Position numbers and translations under genes: made by a program | Shown: positions 10,172 through 18,332 of the stretch, in pieces | Layout: every line of letters begins with the position of its first letter | How positions within the stretch are numbered: the first letter of the stretch is position 1 | From: UBA10649 sp965227045 | Lineage (GTDB): Bacteria > Actinomycetota > Actinomycetes > S36-B12 | Length of the DNA: 64,000 bases | Direction of reading: 5' to 3' | Assembly (NCBI GenBank): GCA_965227045.1 | Contig: OZ245718.1 | Coordinates: forward strand, 1,736,001 to 1,800,000 | Notes under the pieces: model-generated | What the model was told of the DNA's origin: nothing | Databases searched by the model: none | The model's input: only the letters and a program-made list of their open reading frames with translations

Positions 10172-11197
10172 CTACGGGAGGACGTCGGACGGTGGGTCGA
10201 GAGTGCTGCGCAGCGACAGCCTCCCATACGCGCGACTGGCCGCGACACGCCCCGGCAGGCGGAGCTCGCCCTGGCCGTGCCAGTCGACCACGAGCGCCTG
10301 GATCTCCAGCACCCGCTCGAATCCCAACTCCTGAGACGGGCATCCTGCGCGGAGCCCCATCAGTCGGATCACCCGGGTGCGCAACGCGCGGGGGAGGTCG
10401 CTGAGGGCCCCGACGTCGGCGCTGACCTCGGCGTCGGTCGCGACGACCTGTGCGGCGAACGCCGCTTCTGCCTGCGCATCCAGCGCATCGGCGTCGTCAC
10501 GCAGGAGATCCGCAGACCGGCTCAGGCCGAGCCCAACCCCGGGACCCAGTGCCTCCCCCAGGTTCTCGAGCAGGCTGCGCACCCTGACCCGGGCATACGC
10601 GACATCGCGGTTGTGCGGATCCCGCCACGGCTCACGGCCGAGCGGGCCGAGCAACTCTGCCGCCACCGCGTGCACATCGGACCTGGACAGACCCAGGAAT
10701 GGTCGGCGCCACGGATCGTTGCGGGCGCGCATCGCAGACAAGGCACGTGCACCCGAGCCGCGTGCCAGCCGAAGCAGGACGGTCTCCGCCTGGTCGTCGC
10801 GGGTGTGCCCGAGCAGCACTGCCGCAGTGGCAGAGCGCTCAGCGGCTGCAGACAACGCGGCGTAGCGCGCGGTGCGGGCAGCCGCCTCGGGGCCGCCGTC
10901 CGAGCCGACCTCGACCCCGATCACCTCCGCGCCCGCAACACCGAGTTCCAGGCAGGTCTGTGCAGCAGTCGCCGCGACCTCGCGAGAGCCCCTCTGCAGT
11001 CCGTGATCGATGACGACCGCATTCACGGTCACACCGCGACGCGGACCCACCCACGCCGCAACCCCCGCGAGGGCGAGCGAGTCTGGACCGCCAGAGCAGG
11101 CCACGGTCACGCACGCGCCCTCGGGCAGGTCCGCAATGGACGCGTCGACCGCGACGCGTGCCGCCATCAGCGGATCCGATGCGGCACGCACGCTCAC
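10172..11197 (-). CDS. tilS: tRNA(Ile)-lysidine synthase
   Basis: Modifies C34 of the CAU-anticodon isoleucine tRNA to lysidine, so that it reads AUA. 341 residues. The N-type ATP pyrophosphatase PP-loop is VACSGGPDSLAL (about 32-43); VIDHGLQRGS and GHTRDDQAETVLLRLARGSG follow. Short C-terminal region, as in other actinobacterial TilS. The ATG overlaps the stop of the metalloprotease gene by 4 bases. Confidence 0.94.
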   Translation of the reverse strand: MSVRAASDPLMAARVAVDASIADLPEGACVTVACSGGPDSLALAGVAAWVGPRRGVTVNAVVIDHGLQRGSREVAATAAQTCLELGVAGAEVIGVEVGSDGGPEAAARTARYAALSAAAERSATAAVLLGHTRDDQAETVLLRLARGSGARALSAMRARNDPWRRPFLGLSRSDVHAVAAELLGPLGREPWRDPHNRDVAYARVRVRSLLENLGEALGPGVGLGLSRSADLLRDDADALDAQAEAAFAAQVVATDAEVSADVGALSDLPRALRTRVIRLMGLRAGCPSQELGFERVLEIQALVVDWHGQGELRLPGRVAASRAYGRLSLRSTLDPPSDVLP

Positions 11198-12240
11198 GTC
11201 GTCGCGATCCGACTCAACCAGGCATCAGGATCGTGCAGTTCGGTGCGCGACGGCAGGTGGTCAGGGGATTGCCAGACGGCGTTGAATCCCGGCATGCCAG
11301 TGCGCTCGACAACATGCCTGACGAACGCTGCGCCGTCGCTGTACTGACGGAGCTTGGCGTCCATGCCCAACGCCTTGCGTGCGAGCGAGTCCAACGTGCC
11401 CGGCTGCTCGCGCCGCTGCGTGAACCGCTCGCGAATCAAGGCCACCGACGGGATCACCTGCGGCCCCACGTCGTCCATCACGACGTCGGCGTGACCCTCG
11501 AGCAAGGACATCAACGCGGTCAGCTCGTCGAAGATCACCTTCTGCTCCGGCGTCTGGATCGCCTCGACCACGGAGACGTCGGACTCCGAGCGCAGTGATC
11601 TCACGAGTGCATAGACGAAGGCCACGAGTCGTTGGAGCGTCTCGCGGGCACTCAGGTCGGATGCGTCGAGAAGCGCCGAGAGCCGGTCGGCGAGGTACTC
11701 GCTGAGCCACGGCACCGCACCGAACTGCACCCGATGGGTCTCCTCGTGCAAGCAGACCCAGAACCGGAAGTCACGTGACGGCACGTCGAGAACGCGCTCG
11801 ACGTTCGCGATGGTCGGCGCAACGAGGAGCAGACGGCCCGGCTCCCCCGGCTCAGTGAACGCCTCAAACTGCCCGAGCACCTTGCCGGACATCCACCCGA
11901 GAACCGCGCCGAGTTGGAGAGCGGACCCGCGCGAGCCAAGACTGCGCATCACGGCGGGCGCACTGTCGGTGCGCTCGGCAAGTTCCTCCCAGCGCGACAG
12001 CACGATCCGCATGCCGTTGACGTTCGAGGCAATCCAGCCCGGCCGATCGACGACGACGGCCGGCGACGTCTCGGGAGCGATGAGGCCGGTGACCTCGCGT
12101 ACGGGCGCGACAGCTTCCCTGGCGAGTTCGCGGAGCATGCGGACAGCCCCGTACGCGTCCTCGGGAGACAGGTCCGGCCCCTTGGGTGCGAGCCGGCTGG
12201 CCGTCGCAACGGCAAGGTCCCAGTCGATCGGCTCGGTCAT
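11194..12240 (-). CDS. Zinc-dependent metalloprotease of the DUF2342 family
   Basis: 348 residues from the ATG at 12240 (MTEPIDWDLA). A HEETH zinc motif (HExxH) occurs in FWVCLHEETHRVQF, and a third-ligand motif LLEGHADVVMDD about 80 residues later, the arrangement of this actinobacterial family (also annotated as F420-biosynthesis-associated). No signal peptide, so probably cytoplasmic. Substrate unknown. The start overlaps the manA stop (ATGA) and the gene is coupled to tilS downstream. Confidence 0.86.
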   Translation of the reverse strand: MTEPIDWDLAVATASRLAPKGPDLSPEDAYGAVRMLRELAREAVAPVREVTGLIAPETSPAVVVDRPGWIASNVNGMRIVLSRWEELAERTDSAPAVMRSLGSRGSALQLGAVLGWMSGKVLGQFEAFTEPGEPGRLLLVAPTIANVERVLDVPSRDFRFWVCLHEETHRVQFGAVPWLSEYLADRLSALLDASDLSARETLQRLVAFVYALVRSLRSESDVSVVEAIQTPEQKVIFDELTALMSLLEGHADVVMDDVGPQVIPSVALIRERFTQRREQPGTLDSLARKALGMDAKLRQYSDGAAFVRHVVERTGMPGFNAVWQSPDHLPSRTELHDPDAWLSRIATT

Positions 12241-13283
12241 CGCACTCCGAGCGGTGCGTTCGCCGCGGGCGGGCGGCATACGACCCCGGTGGCGGCTTCG
12301 CGATCGCCGCGCGAATGAACGGTGAAGCCACCCGTCGAATAGGGAACCAGGACCGCGTCGCCGCGGGCTACTTCGATGGAGCCCGCGGCACTGGCCAGCA
12401 CACCGTGGCCGGTGAGCACGAGGACCACCGCGAAGCCGGCTGGCACGTCGACGGCCCCGTGGGACGAGTCGAACCGGTGCGCGCGGAAGTAGCCATCCGC
12501 CGCTGCTGGCAGCACCGAGTTCAGACCCGCGCCGGAGATCTGCTCGCGAGTGACGACCAGGTGCTCGAGGTCGCTCGCGGAGACTGCCGACAGATCGACA
12601 GCCTCAAGCGCCAGATCGAAGCCGAGGTCGAGGTGACCGTCCTTCGAACCGTCGACCGCGAACCCCTGCCACTCGAGCAGGATCGACAGATCCGTGGGCT
12701 CCTGCAGTTCCAGGACGAACACTCCGGCCGCAACGGTGTGCGGAAGGCCCGCGGGAACGAGCATCGCATCGCCGGGTCGAACCACCCTCGTCTGCAATGC
12801 GCCGAGCAGTGCGTCGCTGTCGCCCGCGTCGACCCATGCGGCCACCTGTGCCAGCGACATCTGCTCACGGAAACCGACACCGACCTCGGCGCCCTCCGGC
12901 GCGTCGATGACGAACCAGGCCTCGGTCTTGCCGTGCGCCAGGCCCAGATGCGTGCGCGCGAACTCCCGGTTCGGATGCAGGTGCACGGGCAGGCGCTGGT
13001 CGAGGTCGAGCAGCTTGATCAACACCTCTGTGCTTGCCCCGTAGCGCTCGACGTGGTCAGAACCCAGCCACGCCAACGGGTCGGCCTGCACCAGCTCGAT
13101 GAGGAGCCGGCCATCAGGCATGACGCTAAGGCCCTGCGGAGCCTGCCCGAACCGAGCGGTCGTCGATGCGATCCACTCCTCGGGGCGCTGGGGGCCGCCC
13201 GGACCGTGACGCAGTTCACCGATGCGGCCGCCGCCCCGGTAGAAGTGATCGAACTGATTCACGGGCACCAGCGTGGGCATCAT
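12237..13283 (-). CDS. manA: Class I mannose-6-phosphate isomerase
   Basis: 348-residue cupin protein interconverting fructose-6-phosphate and mannose-6-phosphate, feeding GDP-mannose and glycoconjugate synthesis. Metal-site motif LPVHLHPNREFAR, then GKTEAWFVIDAPEG and VPAGLPHTVAAGVFVLELQEPTDLS split across strands, all typical of type I PMI. Of the two consecutive ATG codons I chose the first (13283), nine bases after a GGAGG. Longer upstream readings overlap dacB and lack similarity. A less specific sugar isomerase cannot be ruled out. Confidence 0.82.
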   Translation of the reverse strand: MMPTLVPVNQFDHFYRGGGRIGELRHGPGGPQRPEEWIASTTARFGQAPQGLSVMPDGRLLIELVQADPLAWLGSDHVERYGASTEVLIKLLDLDQRLPVHLHPNREFARTHLGLAHGKTEAWFVIDAPEGAEVGVGFREQMSLAQVAAWVDAGDSDALLGALQTRVVRPGDAMLVPAGLPHTVAAGVFVLELQEPTDLSILLEWQGFAVDGSKDGHLDLGFDLALEAVDLSAVSASDLEHLVVTREQISGAGLNSVLPAAADGYFRAHRFDSSHGAVDVPAGFAVVLVLTGHGVLASAAGSIEVARGDAVLVPYSTGGFTVHSRGDREAATGVVCRPPAANAPLGVR

Positions 13284-13305
13284 CGGACCCGACCTCCGCT
13301 CGGCA

Positions 13306-14643
13306 TCAGTTGCAGCCGCAGGTGGCGAGGCGACTGGCAATGCGATCCATAGTGTCGCGCGCGCTCGCCAGTGACTTCACGTTGTTCGCCATCAGCGCGA
13401 AGACGAGAACGCGTCCGTCGACGTCGAGCACCGTGCCTGCGAGGCTGGTGACTCCTGTAAGGGTGCCGGTCTTCGCGTGCACGACACCGCGGCCCGGACG
13501 CGTGGCCGCGGTGTTGAACCGGCCCGCGAGAGTTCCGGTCAGCCCGGCGACGGCCAGCCCAGGGCCGATGGGAGCCAGGTCTGGATCAACAGCCATGACG
13601 ACGTCGGACAGCACAGCGGCCAGCAGCCGTGCAGGAACCTTGTTCTGACCGGACAGTCCGCTTCCGTCGGCGAGCGAGAGTCCGGAGACGTCGATCCCGA
13701 GGTCGGCGAGTTCCTTCTCCGTGGCCTCCGCGCCACCCTCGAACGTCGGCTTGTTCAGGAGCTTGGCGCCCGTCAGGTGCGCCATCGCCTCAGCGAAGTT
13801 GTTCTCCGACTCGGTGAGCATGCGCTGCACGATGTCGGCTACCGGAGGCGACTCGACACGGGCAACCTCCGTCGCCTTCTCATGCAGCGGACCGGGCCGC
13901 ACGGACGCGACGTCAAGGCCTTGGGAACGCAGGTAGCCGGCAAAGACCGACGCCGCCTGCTTCGCCGGGTCGCTCACCCGCGAGTTGGCTCCTGGCCGAA
14001 CGCGACCGCCATCGACGACAAGCGCGGTTACGGGTGCCGCGACGCCAGCCGACGGGAAGGACCGCGACCAGCCCGGCCCCAGTCGCGGACCGGTGAAAGC
14101 CGACGAGTCGTAGACGAGTCGGACGGTCGAGTTGGCGGTGAACCCGGTGACCGAGGACTTCGCAAGATCACGCAACGACGCACTGCCGCCCGCGAGCGGA
14201 TTGCCTCCGCCTGCGCGAACCAGGGTCGGGTCTCCGCCACCGACGAGATAGACCGTGTCGCCGAACCGGTACGCGATCGTGGGGATCCGGGTTGTCGTGC
14301 CGAGGACGTTGAGCGCCGCCGCAGCCGTCGCGAGTTTCGCGGTCGACGCAGGGATCCGCGGCCGGTCGGGCAGTTGCGAGAACAGAACAGTGCCGGTCAC
14401 CGGATCGACGACGATCACAGATCCGCCCTTGAGCGACCGCGCCGCCAACGACCCGATAGCCGACGACACGCCACCGGTTGTCGGAGGAGTGCCTGCCGAC
14501 AGGTCGATCGGAGCAAGCACCTCGGGTGCGGGCGCAGCAGGTGGCCCACCGCTCTCCGCGCTGGCGGATGCGGCGCCGAGCAGCGCGCTCGCGAGCGCGG
14601 CGGTGGCAACGAGTGCCGTCCAGCGCTTCGGCGGTCTGCGCAT
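13306..14643 (-). CDS. dacB: D-alanyl-D-alanine carboxypeptidase/endopeptidase (PBP4 type)
   Basis: Peptidase S13, trims or cleaves peptidoglycan cross-links outside the membrane. 445 residues from the ATG at 14643, which follows GGGAG by six bases. Signal peptide with cleavage near ASASA (about residue 29). Catalytic triad of motifs: SxxK in IPASTAKLA (about 100-103), SxN in ESENNF, and KTG in HAKTGTLTG. The C-terminus ends CGCN. Shares a 101-base divergent promoter region with ppa, containing a strong palindrome. Confidence 0.93.
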   Translation of the reverse strand: MRRPPKRWTALVATAALASALLGAASASAESGGPPAAPAPEVLAPIDLSAGTPPTTGGVSSAIGSLAARSLKGGSVIVVDPVTGTVLFSQLPDRPRIPASTAKLATAAAALNVLGTTTRIPTIAYRFGDTVYLVGGGDPTLVRAGGGNPLAGGSASLRDLAKSSVTGFTANSTVRLVYDSSAFTGPRLGPGWSRSFPSAGVAAPVTALVVDGGRVRPGANSRVSDPAKQAASVFAGYLRSQGLDVASVRPGPLHEKATEVARVESPPVADIVQRMLTESENNFAEAMAHLTGAKLLNKPTFEGGAEATEKELADLGIDVSGLSLADGSGLSGQNKVPARLLAAVLSDVVMAVDPDLAPIGPGLAVAGLTGTLAGRFNTAATRPGRGVVHAKTGTLTGVTSLAGTVLDVDGRVLVFALMANNVKSLASARDTMDRIASRLATCGCN

Positions 14644-14672
14644 CACGTCTCCCTTGGCACCGAACCTGCGAA

Positions 14673-14704
14673 ACACTAGGACACTACGCTGCGTGTCCTA
14701 GTGT
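14673..14704. promoter_or_regulatory. Perfect inverted repeat between dacB and ppa
   Basis: Two 12-base arms (ACACTAGGACAC and its complement) separated by 8 bases, in the middle of the 101-base divergent space. Position suggests an operator for one or both genes. It is not followed by a T run, so it is not a typical terminator. I do not recognise the cognate regulator. Confidence 0.6.
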
Positions 14705-14744
14705 CTAAGGATGCGGCGTCGCCGCAGCGACCAAGGAGGCCGGA

Positions 14745-15248
14745 GTGGAACCGCTTGACTTCGATGTCACGATCGAGATCCCGGCTGGCAGTCGAAACAA
14801 GTACGAGATGGACCATACGACCGGCCGCATCCGTCTGGATCGCATGCTCTTCACGTCCACGCGCTACCCGCATGACTACGGCTTCATCGAGGACACTCTC
14901 GGCCAGGACGGCGACCCACTCGATGCGCTGGTTCTCACCGCCGAGCCGACGTTTCCCGGTGTCCTGATCCGTTGCCGCGCCGTCGGCATGTTCCGCATGA
15001 CCGACGAGGCGGGCGGCGACGACAAGGTGCTGTGCGTGCCGGCAGGAGACCCGAGGCAGGAGCACCTGCGCGACATCTTTCACGTCTCGGAGTTCGATCG
15101 GCTCGAGATCCAGCACTTCTTCGAGGTCTACAAGGACCTCGAGCCGGGCAAGAGCGTCGAGGGCGCAAGCTGGGTCGGTCGGACCGAGGCCGAGCAGGAG
15201 ATCCTCGACTCCTACCAGCGCCTGATCGACCACGGCGGCCTGCACTGA
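14745..15248 (+). CDS. ppa: Inorganic pyrophosphatase
   Basis: Family I soluble pyrophosphatase, hydrolyses PPi made in biosynthesis. 167 residues. Signature DEVD-type loops are visible as GQDGDPLDALVL, with RYPHDYGFIEDT upstream, and KVLCVPAGDPR downstream. GTG start preceded by AGGAGG at a good distance. Converges on the CoA-disulfide reductase gene with only 5 bases between stops. Confidence 0.97.
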   Translation: MEPLDFDVTIEIPAGSRNKYEMDHTTGRIRLDRMLFTSTRYPHDYGFIEDTLGQDGDPLDALVLTAEPTFPGVLIRCRAVGMFRMTDEAGGDDKVLCVPAGDPRQEHLRDIFHVSEFDRLEIQHFFEVYKDLEPGKSVEGASWVGRTEAEQEILDSYQRLIDHGGLH

Positions 15249-15253
15249 CGAAG

Positions 15254-16975
15254 TCAGCCTCGCGGTAGCTCGGCGTGCACGGCCGCGAGTTCGTCCTCCG
15301 CATAACTGACGAACGGGTAAGCGGCCCACCCCGCACTCGTGTCGGGATGCACGGCGCGGAAGGTCAACTCGCCCCCAGCCAGCGTCTTCGCATCCGGCCA
15401 GCCGCTCTGCACGAGGATCCGCTGCGCAAGATACGAACGGAAACCCGAGCGGCAATACACGAAGATCGGGGCACCGGCCGGCAGCTCGTCGAGCCGCGAG
15501 CGCAGTTCCTTGAGAGGTATCAGCACCGACCTCGGAATCGCCCAAGCAGAATGCTCGGCCTCACTGCGCACGTCGAGGACGACCGCGCCCTCGGGAAGGT
15601 CGGGACACTGCTCGGAATACCAGAGTGCAACATCGCCGCGAAGCAGGTTGCTGCCCACGAATCCCGCCATGTTGATCGGGTCCTTCGCCGAGCCGTACGG
15701 CGGTGCGTACGCCAGTTCCAGCGTTTCGAGATCCTCAATCGTCATACCGGCCCGGATGGCGACCGCCATGACATCGATGCGCTTGTCAACGCCGTCCACC
15801 CCGACTGCCTGCGCACCAAGCAGAAGGCCGCTCTCCGGATCGAACAGGACCTTCAAATGCATGGCGAATGTGCCGGGGTAGTACGAGGCGTGACCATTGG
15901 GATGCACGTGGACCTTGAGAAACGGCCGACCCAGCCTCGACAGAGTTCGCTCCGTGGCACCGGTCATCCCGGCCGTCAGTTGAAACAGCTTGACGATGCC
16001 GGTTCCCTGCGTCGTGGTGTATTTGGTCGGACGCCCAGCGATGTTGTCCGCGGCGATTCGGCCCTGACGATTTGCCGGACCCGCGAGCGGGACGACGACT
16101 GCCTCGCCCGTGACAGTGTCGGTGACCTGAACCGAATCACCGACCGCATAGACGTCGGGGTCGGAGGTGCGCATGTGGTGATCGACGATCACCGCACCGC
16201 GTTCCGAAAGTTCCAGGCCCGCGGCACGGGCCAGTGAACTCTCGGGACGCACGCCGACCGCGAGGATGACGAGATCCGAAGTGATGTCCTCGTCATCAAG
16301 GTGGACGATGACCCGACCATCGTCATCCGAGAATCCGGTGGCGCGACTGGACAGCAGCACTCGAACGCCGTTGTTGATCAGGTGGTGTTCCAGGTGGATG
16401 GCCATCTCGCGGTCGAGAACCGTCATGACCTGATCGGTCGACTCCACGAGCGTCACCTCGATGCCGCGTTGGTGCAGCGCCTCGACCATTTCCAGTCCGA
16501 TGTATCCGCCACCGACAACGACAGCCGACCGCACGCCACCATCAATGATCTCGAGGATGGCGTCCATGTCCGGAATATTGCGCAACGTTCGAATGCGCGG
16601 GTGGCCGATGCCCTCCAACGCCGGCCGCAACGGAGTTGCTCCCGTCGCGAGTACCAAGGTGTCGTATGCCTCGGTCACCGATGTCCCAGCGAGGTCACGC
16701 ACCGTGACCGTGTGTGCGACGCGGTCGATGCTGGTCACCTCGTGGCCGACGCGCACATCGAGGTTCAAGGAATCCGACAGGCTCTGCGGAGTCTGCAGCA
16801 GCAGCGCTTCGCGAGTCTCGATGTCACCGCCGATGTGGTACGGCAGGCCGCAGTTCGCGAACGACACGTAGTCGTCGCGCTCGAACACCACGATCTCTGC
16901 TGCCTCGTCCAGCCGGCGCAGCCTCGCGGCAGCCGACATTCCCCCGGCGACTCCACCCACCACGATGACTCTCAC
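15254..16975 (-). CDS. CoA-disulfide reductase / rhodanese fusion (CoADR-RHD)
   Basis: 573 residues. Residues 1-440: FAD/NAD(P)H pyridine nucleotide-disulfide oxidoreductase with VIVVGGVAGGMSAAARLRR, a single redox cysteine in FANCGLPYH (Cys42), a second Rossmann motif VVVGGGYIGLE, and DVYAVGDSV. Residues 450-573: rhodanese domain with active loop VYCRSGFRS (Cys508). Such fusions reduce CoA or polysulfide disulfides and handle persulfide sulfur. A CstR/CsoR-like palindrome lies about 22 bases upstream of the GTG start, fitting reactive-sulfur control. Diverges from a small Cys-rich gene. Confidence 0.9.
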   Translation of the reverse strand: MRVIVVGGVAGGMSAAARLRRLDEAAEIVVFERDDYVSFANCGLPYHIGGDIETREALLLQTPQSLSDSLNLDVRVGHEVTSIDRVAHTVTVRDLAGTSVTEAYDTLVLATGATPLRPALEGIGHPRIRTLRNIPDMDAILEIIDGGVRSAVVVGGGYIGLEMVEALHQRGIEVTLVESTDQVMTVLDREMAIHLEHHLINNGVRVLLSSRATGFSDDDGRVIVHLDDEDITSDLVILAVGVRPESSLARAAGLELSERGAVIVDHHMRTSDPDVYAVGDSVQVTDTVTGEAVVVPLAGPANRQGRIAADNIAGRPTKYTTTQGTGIVKLFQLTAGMTGATERTLSRLGRPFLKVHVHPNGHASYYPGTFAMHLKVLFDPESGLLLGAQAVGVDGVDKRIDVMAVAIRAGMTIEDLETLELAYAPPYGSAKDPINMAGFVGSNLLRGDVALWYSEQCPDLPEGAVVLDVRSEAEHSAWAIPRSVLIPLKELRSRLDELPAGAPIFVYCRSGFRSYLAQRILVQSGWPDAKTLAGGELTFRAVHPDTSAGWAAYPFVSYAEDELAAVHAELPRG

Positions 16976-16997
16976 GACTGCCTACTTTCATTTCCGG

Positions 16998-17013
16998 ATA
17001 CCCCCGGGGGTAT
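16998..17013. promoter_or_regulatory. CstR/CsoR-type operator (16-bp perfect palindrome)
   Basis: ATACCCCCGGGGGTAT between the divergent CoADR-rhodanese and 54-residue genes. G-tract palindromes flanked by AT are the known operator type of the CsoR/RcnR/CstR family; persulfide-sensing CstR controls rhodanese and CoADR genes in other bacteria. No csoR-family gene is in the window. Confidence 0.72.
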
Positions 17014-17062
17014 ATGATACCGCATCGGGGACAAGGAGTCGCGACGAACGGAGCACACCAAC

Positions 17063-17227
17063 ATGTGTCACAAGACCACATGCAAGGCCTGCGGCAAGCC
17101 GACCTGGGCGGGCTGCGGTCAGCACATCGAGTCGGCCCTCAAGGGCGTCCCTAAGGACCAGCGGTGCACGTGCCCAGCTGCCGAGAGATCTACCGGATCA
17201 TTCCTCGGTCGCCTTTTCGGCCGTTGA
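17063..17227 (+). CDS. Small cysteine-rich protein (54 residues)
   Basis: Starts MCHKTTCKACGKPTWAGCGQ and continues HIESALKGVPKDQRCTC. Six cysteines fall in the first 37 residues (2, 7, 10, 18, 35, 37), suggesting a metal or redox site. Similar small proteins with the TCKxCGKxTWAGCGxH pattern occur in many bacteria and have no assigned function. ATG at 17063 has GGAG nine bases upstream. The last 30 bases overlap the end of the convergent AI-2E gene, beyond the conserved core. Divergent from CoADR-rhodanese and sharing its operator, so it may belong to the same sulfur or metal response. Confidence 0.75.
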   Translation: MCHKTTCKACGKPTWAGCGQHIESALKGVPKDQRCTCPAAERSTGSFLGRLFGR

Positions 17228-18310
17228 GTCTCCGACATCAGTGAGTTGGTTCTCCACGACCTCATTGCGGTTGATGTACGAGCCCGCGAATGCCTTGACT
17301 GTGGCAGCGAAGGGAAGCGCGAGCAATGCGCCGATCGGCCCGAGGATCGCTGCGCCGGCGAGCACCGACAGGAATGACACGGCGGTATTGAGTTCCATCG
17401 CCTTGGCCGAGATCCGCGGCTCCAGCGTGAGGTTCTCGATCTGCTGGTAGGCGAGGATGAAGACGAGTGTCGCGATGCCTTGACCAGGGGACGACGCGAA
17501 GGCCACGACCACCGGGACGATACCGGCAATATAGGTGCCGATGGTCGGCACGAACTGCGAGACGATGCCAGTGAACATTCCCAGCGGCAGGGCGTACGGC
17601 ACCTGCGCAATCAGGAGGAAAATCGACGTGAATGTGGCACAGACGCCCGCGAGGATGGCGCGCGAAACCAGATAACTCGACGTCTTGTCGATCGCGAGCT
17701 CCCAGATCCTCAGGATTTCCGTCTGCGTCGATGCGGGAAAAGCCGAGCAGATCGTGCGACGGAAGCGCGGGCCGTCGGCAACGAGGTAGAACGTGACGAG
17801 CAATACGGTCAACGCGCCGAAGATGACGACGAGCAACTGACTGGCGATCCCGAGCGCGTTGTTGGCAACGAGCGCGAGCGCGTCGTTCAGGTACGTGTCC
17901 ATCAGATCGTCAGGCTCGGGGATCGTCACGTGGAAGGTCGTGTCGAGATAGGTCCGCAACTGGTCATACAGGTCGGGTATCGCCGAGATCAGGCCGATCG
18001 TCTGGTCGATGAGCAAGCGGCCGAAGAGCACGAGGAACAAGGCGATCGCGGCGAGGCCGACGACGTAGACGAGCAACGTCGCCCGCACGCGGCTCCACCC
18101 CCTCGCGGCAAGCCGGTTCACCGTCGGCTCGATCGCGAACGCGAGGAAGAAGCAGATCGCGACCGTGATCATCAGATCCGTGAGCCTCGAGGCGACGTAC
18201 CAGATGCAGATCGCGACGAAGACTGCGAAGAGCGCGTACCAGACGGCCTTGATGTACCAACGCGGAAGGCGAGTGCTCGGGGCTTGCGCCTCGTCGTCGG
18301 CTTCGCTCAC
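17198..18310 (-). CDS. AI-2E family transporter
   Basis: PF01594-type membrane protein, about 370 residues with around eight hydrophobic segments. Family stretches: FFLAFAIEPTVNRLAARGW near the N-terminus, LVTFYLVADGPRFRR, VSQFVPTIGTYIAGIVPVVVA and YQQIENLTLEPRI in the C-terminal half. Members export or exchange small solutes; substrate here unknown. I choose the GTG at 18310 because TAGCGT lies exactly six bases before it; an in-frame GTG two codons upstream is the alternative. Confidence 0.88.
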   Translation of the reverse strand: MSEADDEAQAPSTRLPRWYIKAVWYALFAVFVAICIWYVASRLTDLMITVAICFFLAFAIEPTVNRLAARGWSRVRATLLVYVVGLAAIALFLVLFGRLLIDQTIGLISAIPDLYDQLRTYLDTTFHVTIPEPDDLMDTYLNDALALVANNALGIASQLLVVIFGALTVLLVTFYLVADGPRFRRTICSAFPASTQTEILRIWELAIDKTSSYLVSRAILAGVCATFTSIFLLIAQVPYALPLGMFTGIVSQFVPTIGTYIAGIVPVVVAFASSPGQGIATLVFILAYQQIENLTLEPRISAKAMELNTAVSFLSVLAGAAILGPIGALLALPFAATVKAFAGSYINRNEVVENQLTDVGDSTAEKATEE

Positions 18311-18316
18311 GGGCAC

Positions 18317-18322
18317 ACGCTA
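18317..18322 (-). promoter_or_regulatory. -10 hexamer of the AI-2E transporter gene
   Basis: TAGCGT six bases before the GTG at 18310, consistent with a leaderless transcript. Confidence 0.45.
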
Positions 18323-18332
18323 GGGCATGAGA

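Noticed and set aside
17175..17227. Ending the 54-residue Cys-rich protein earlier
   Set aside because: The conserved part ends near CTC (about 17175), but no stop codon occurs until 17225-17227; the tail overlaps the convergent gene and is kept with lower confidence.
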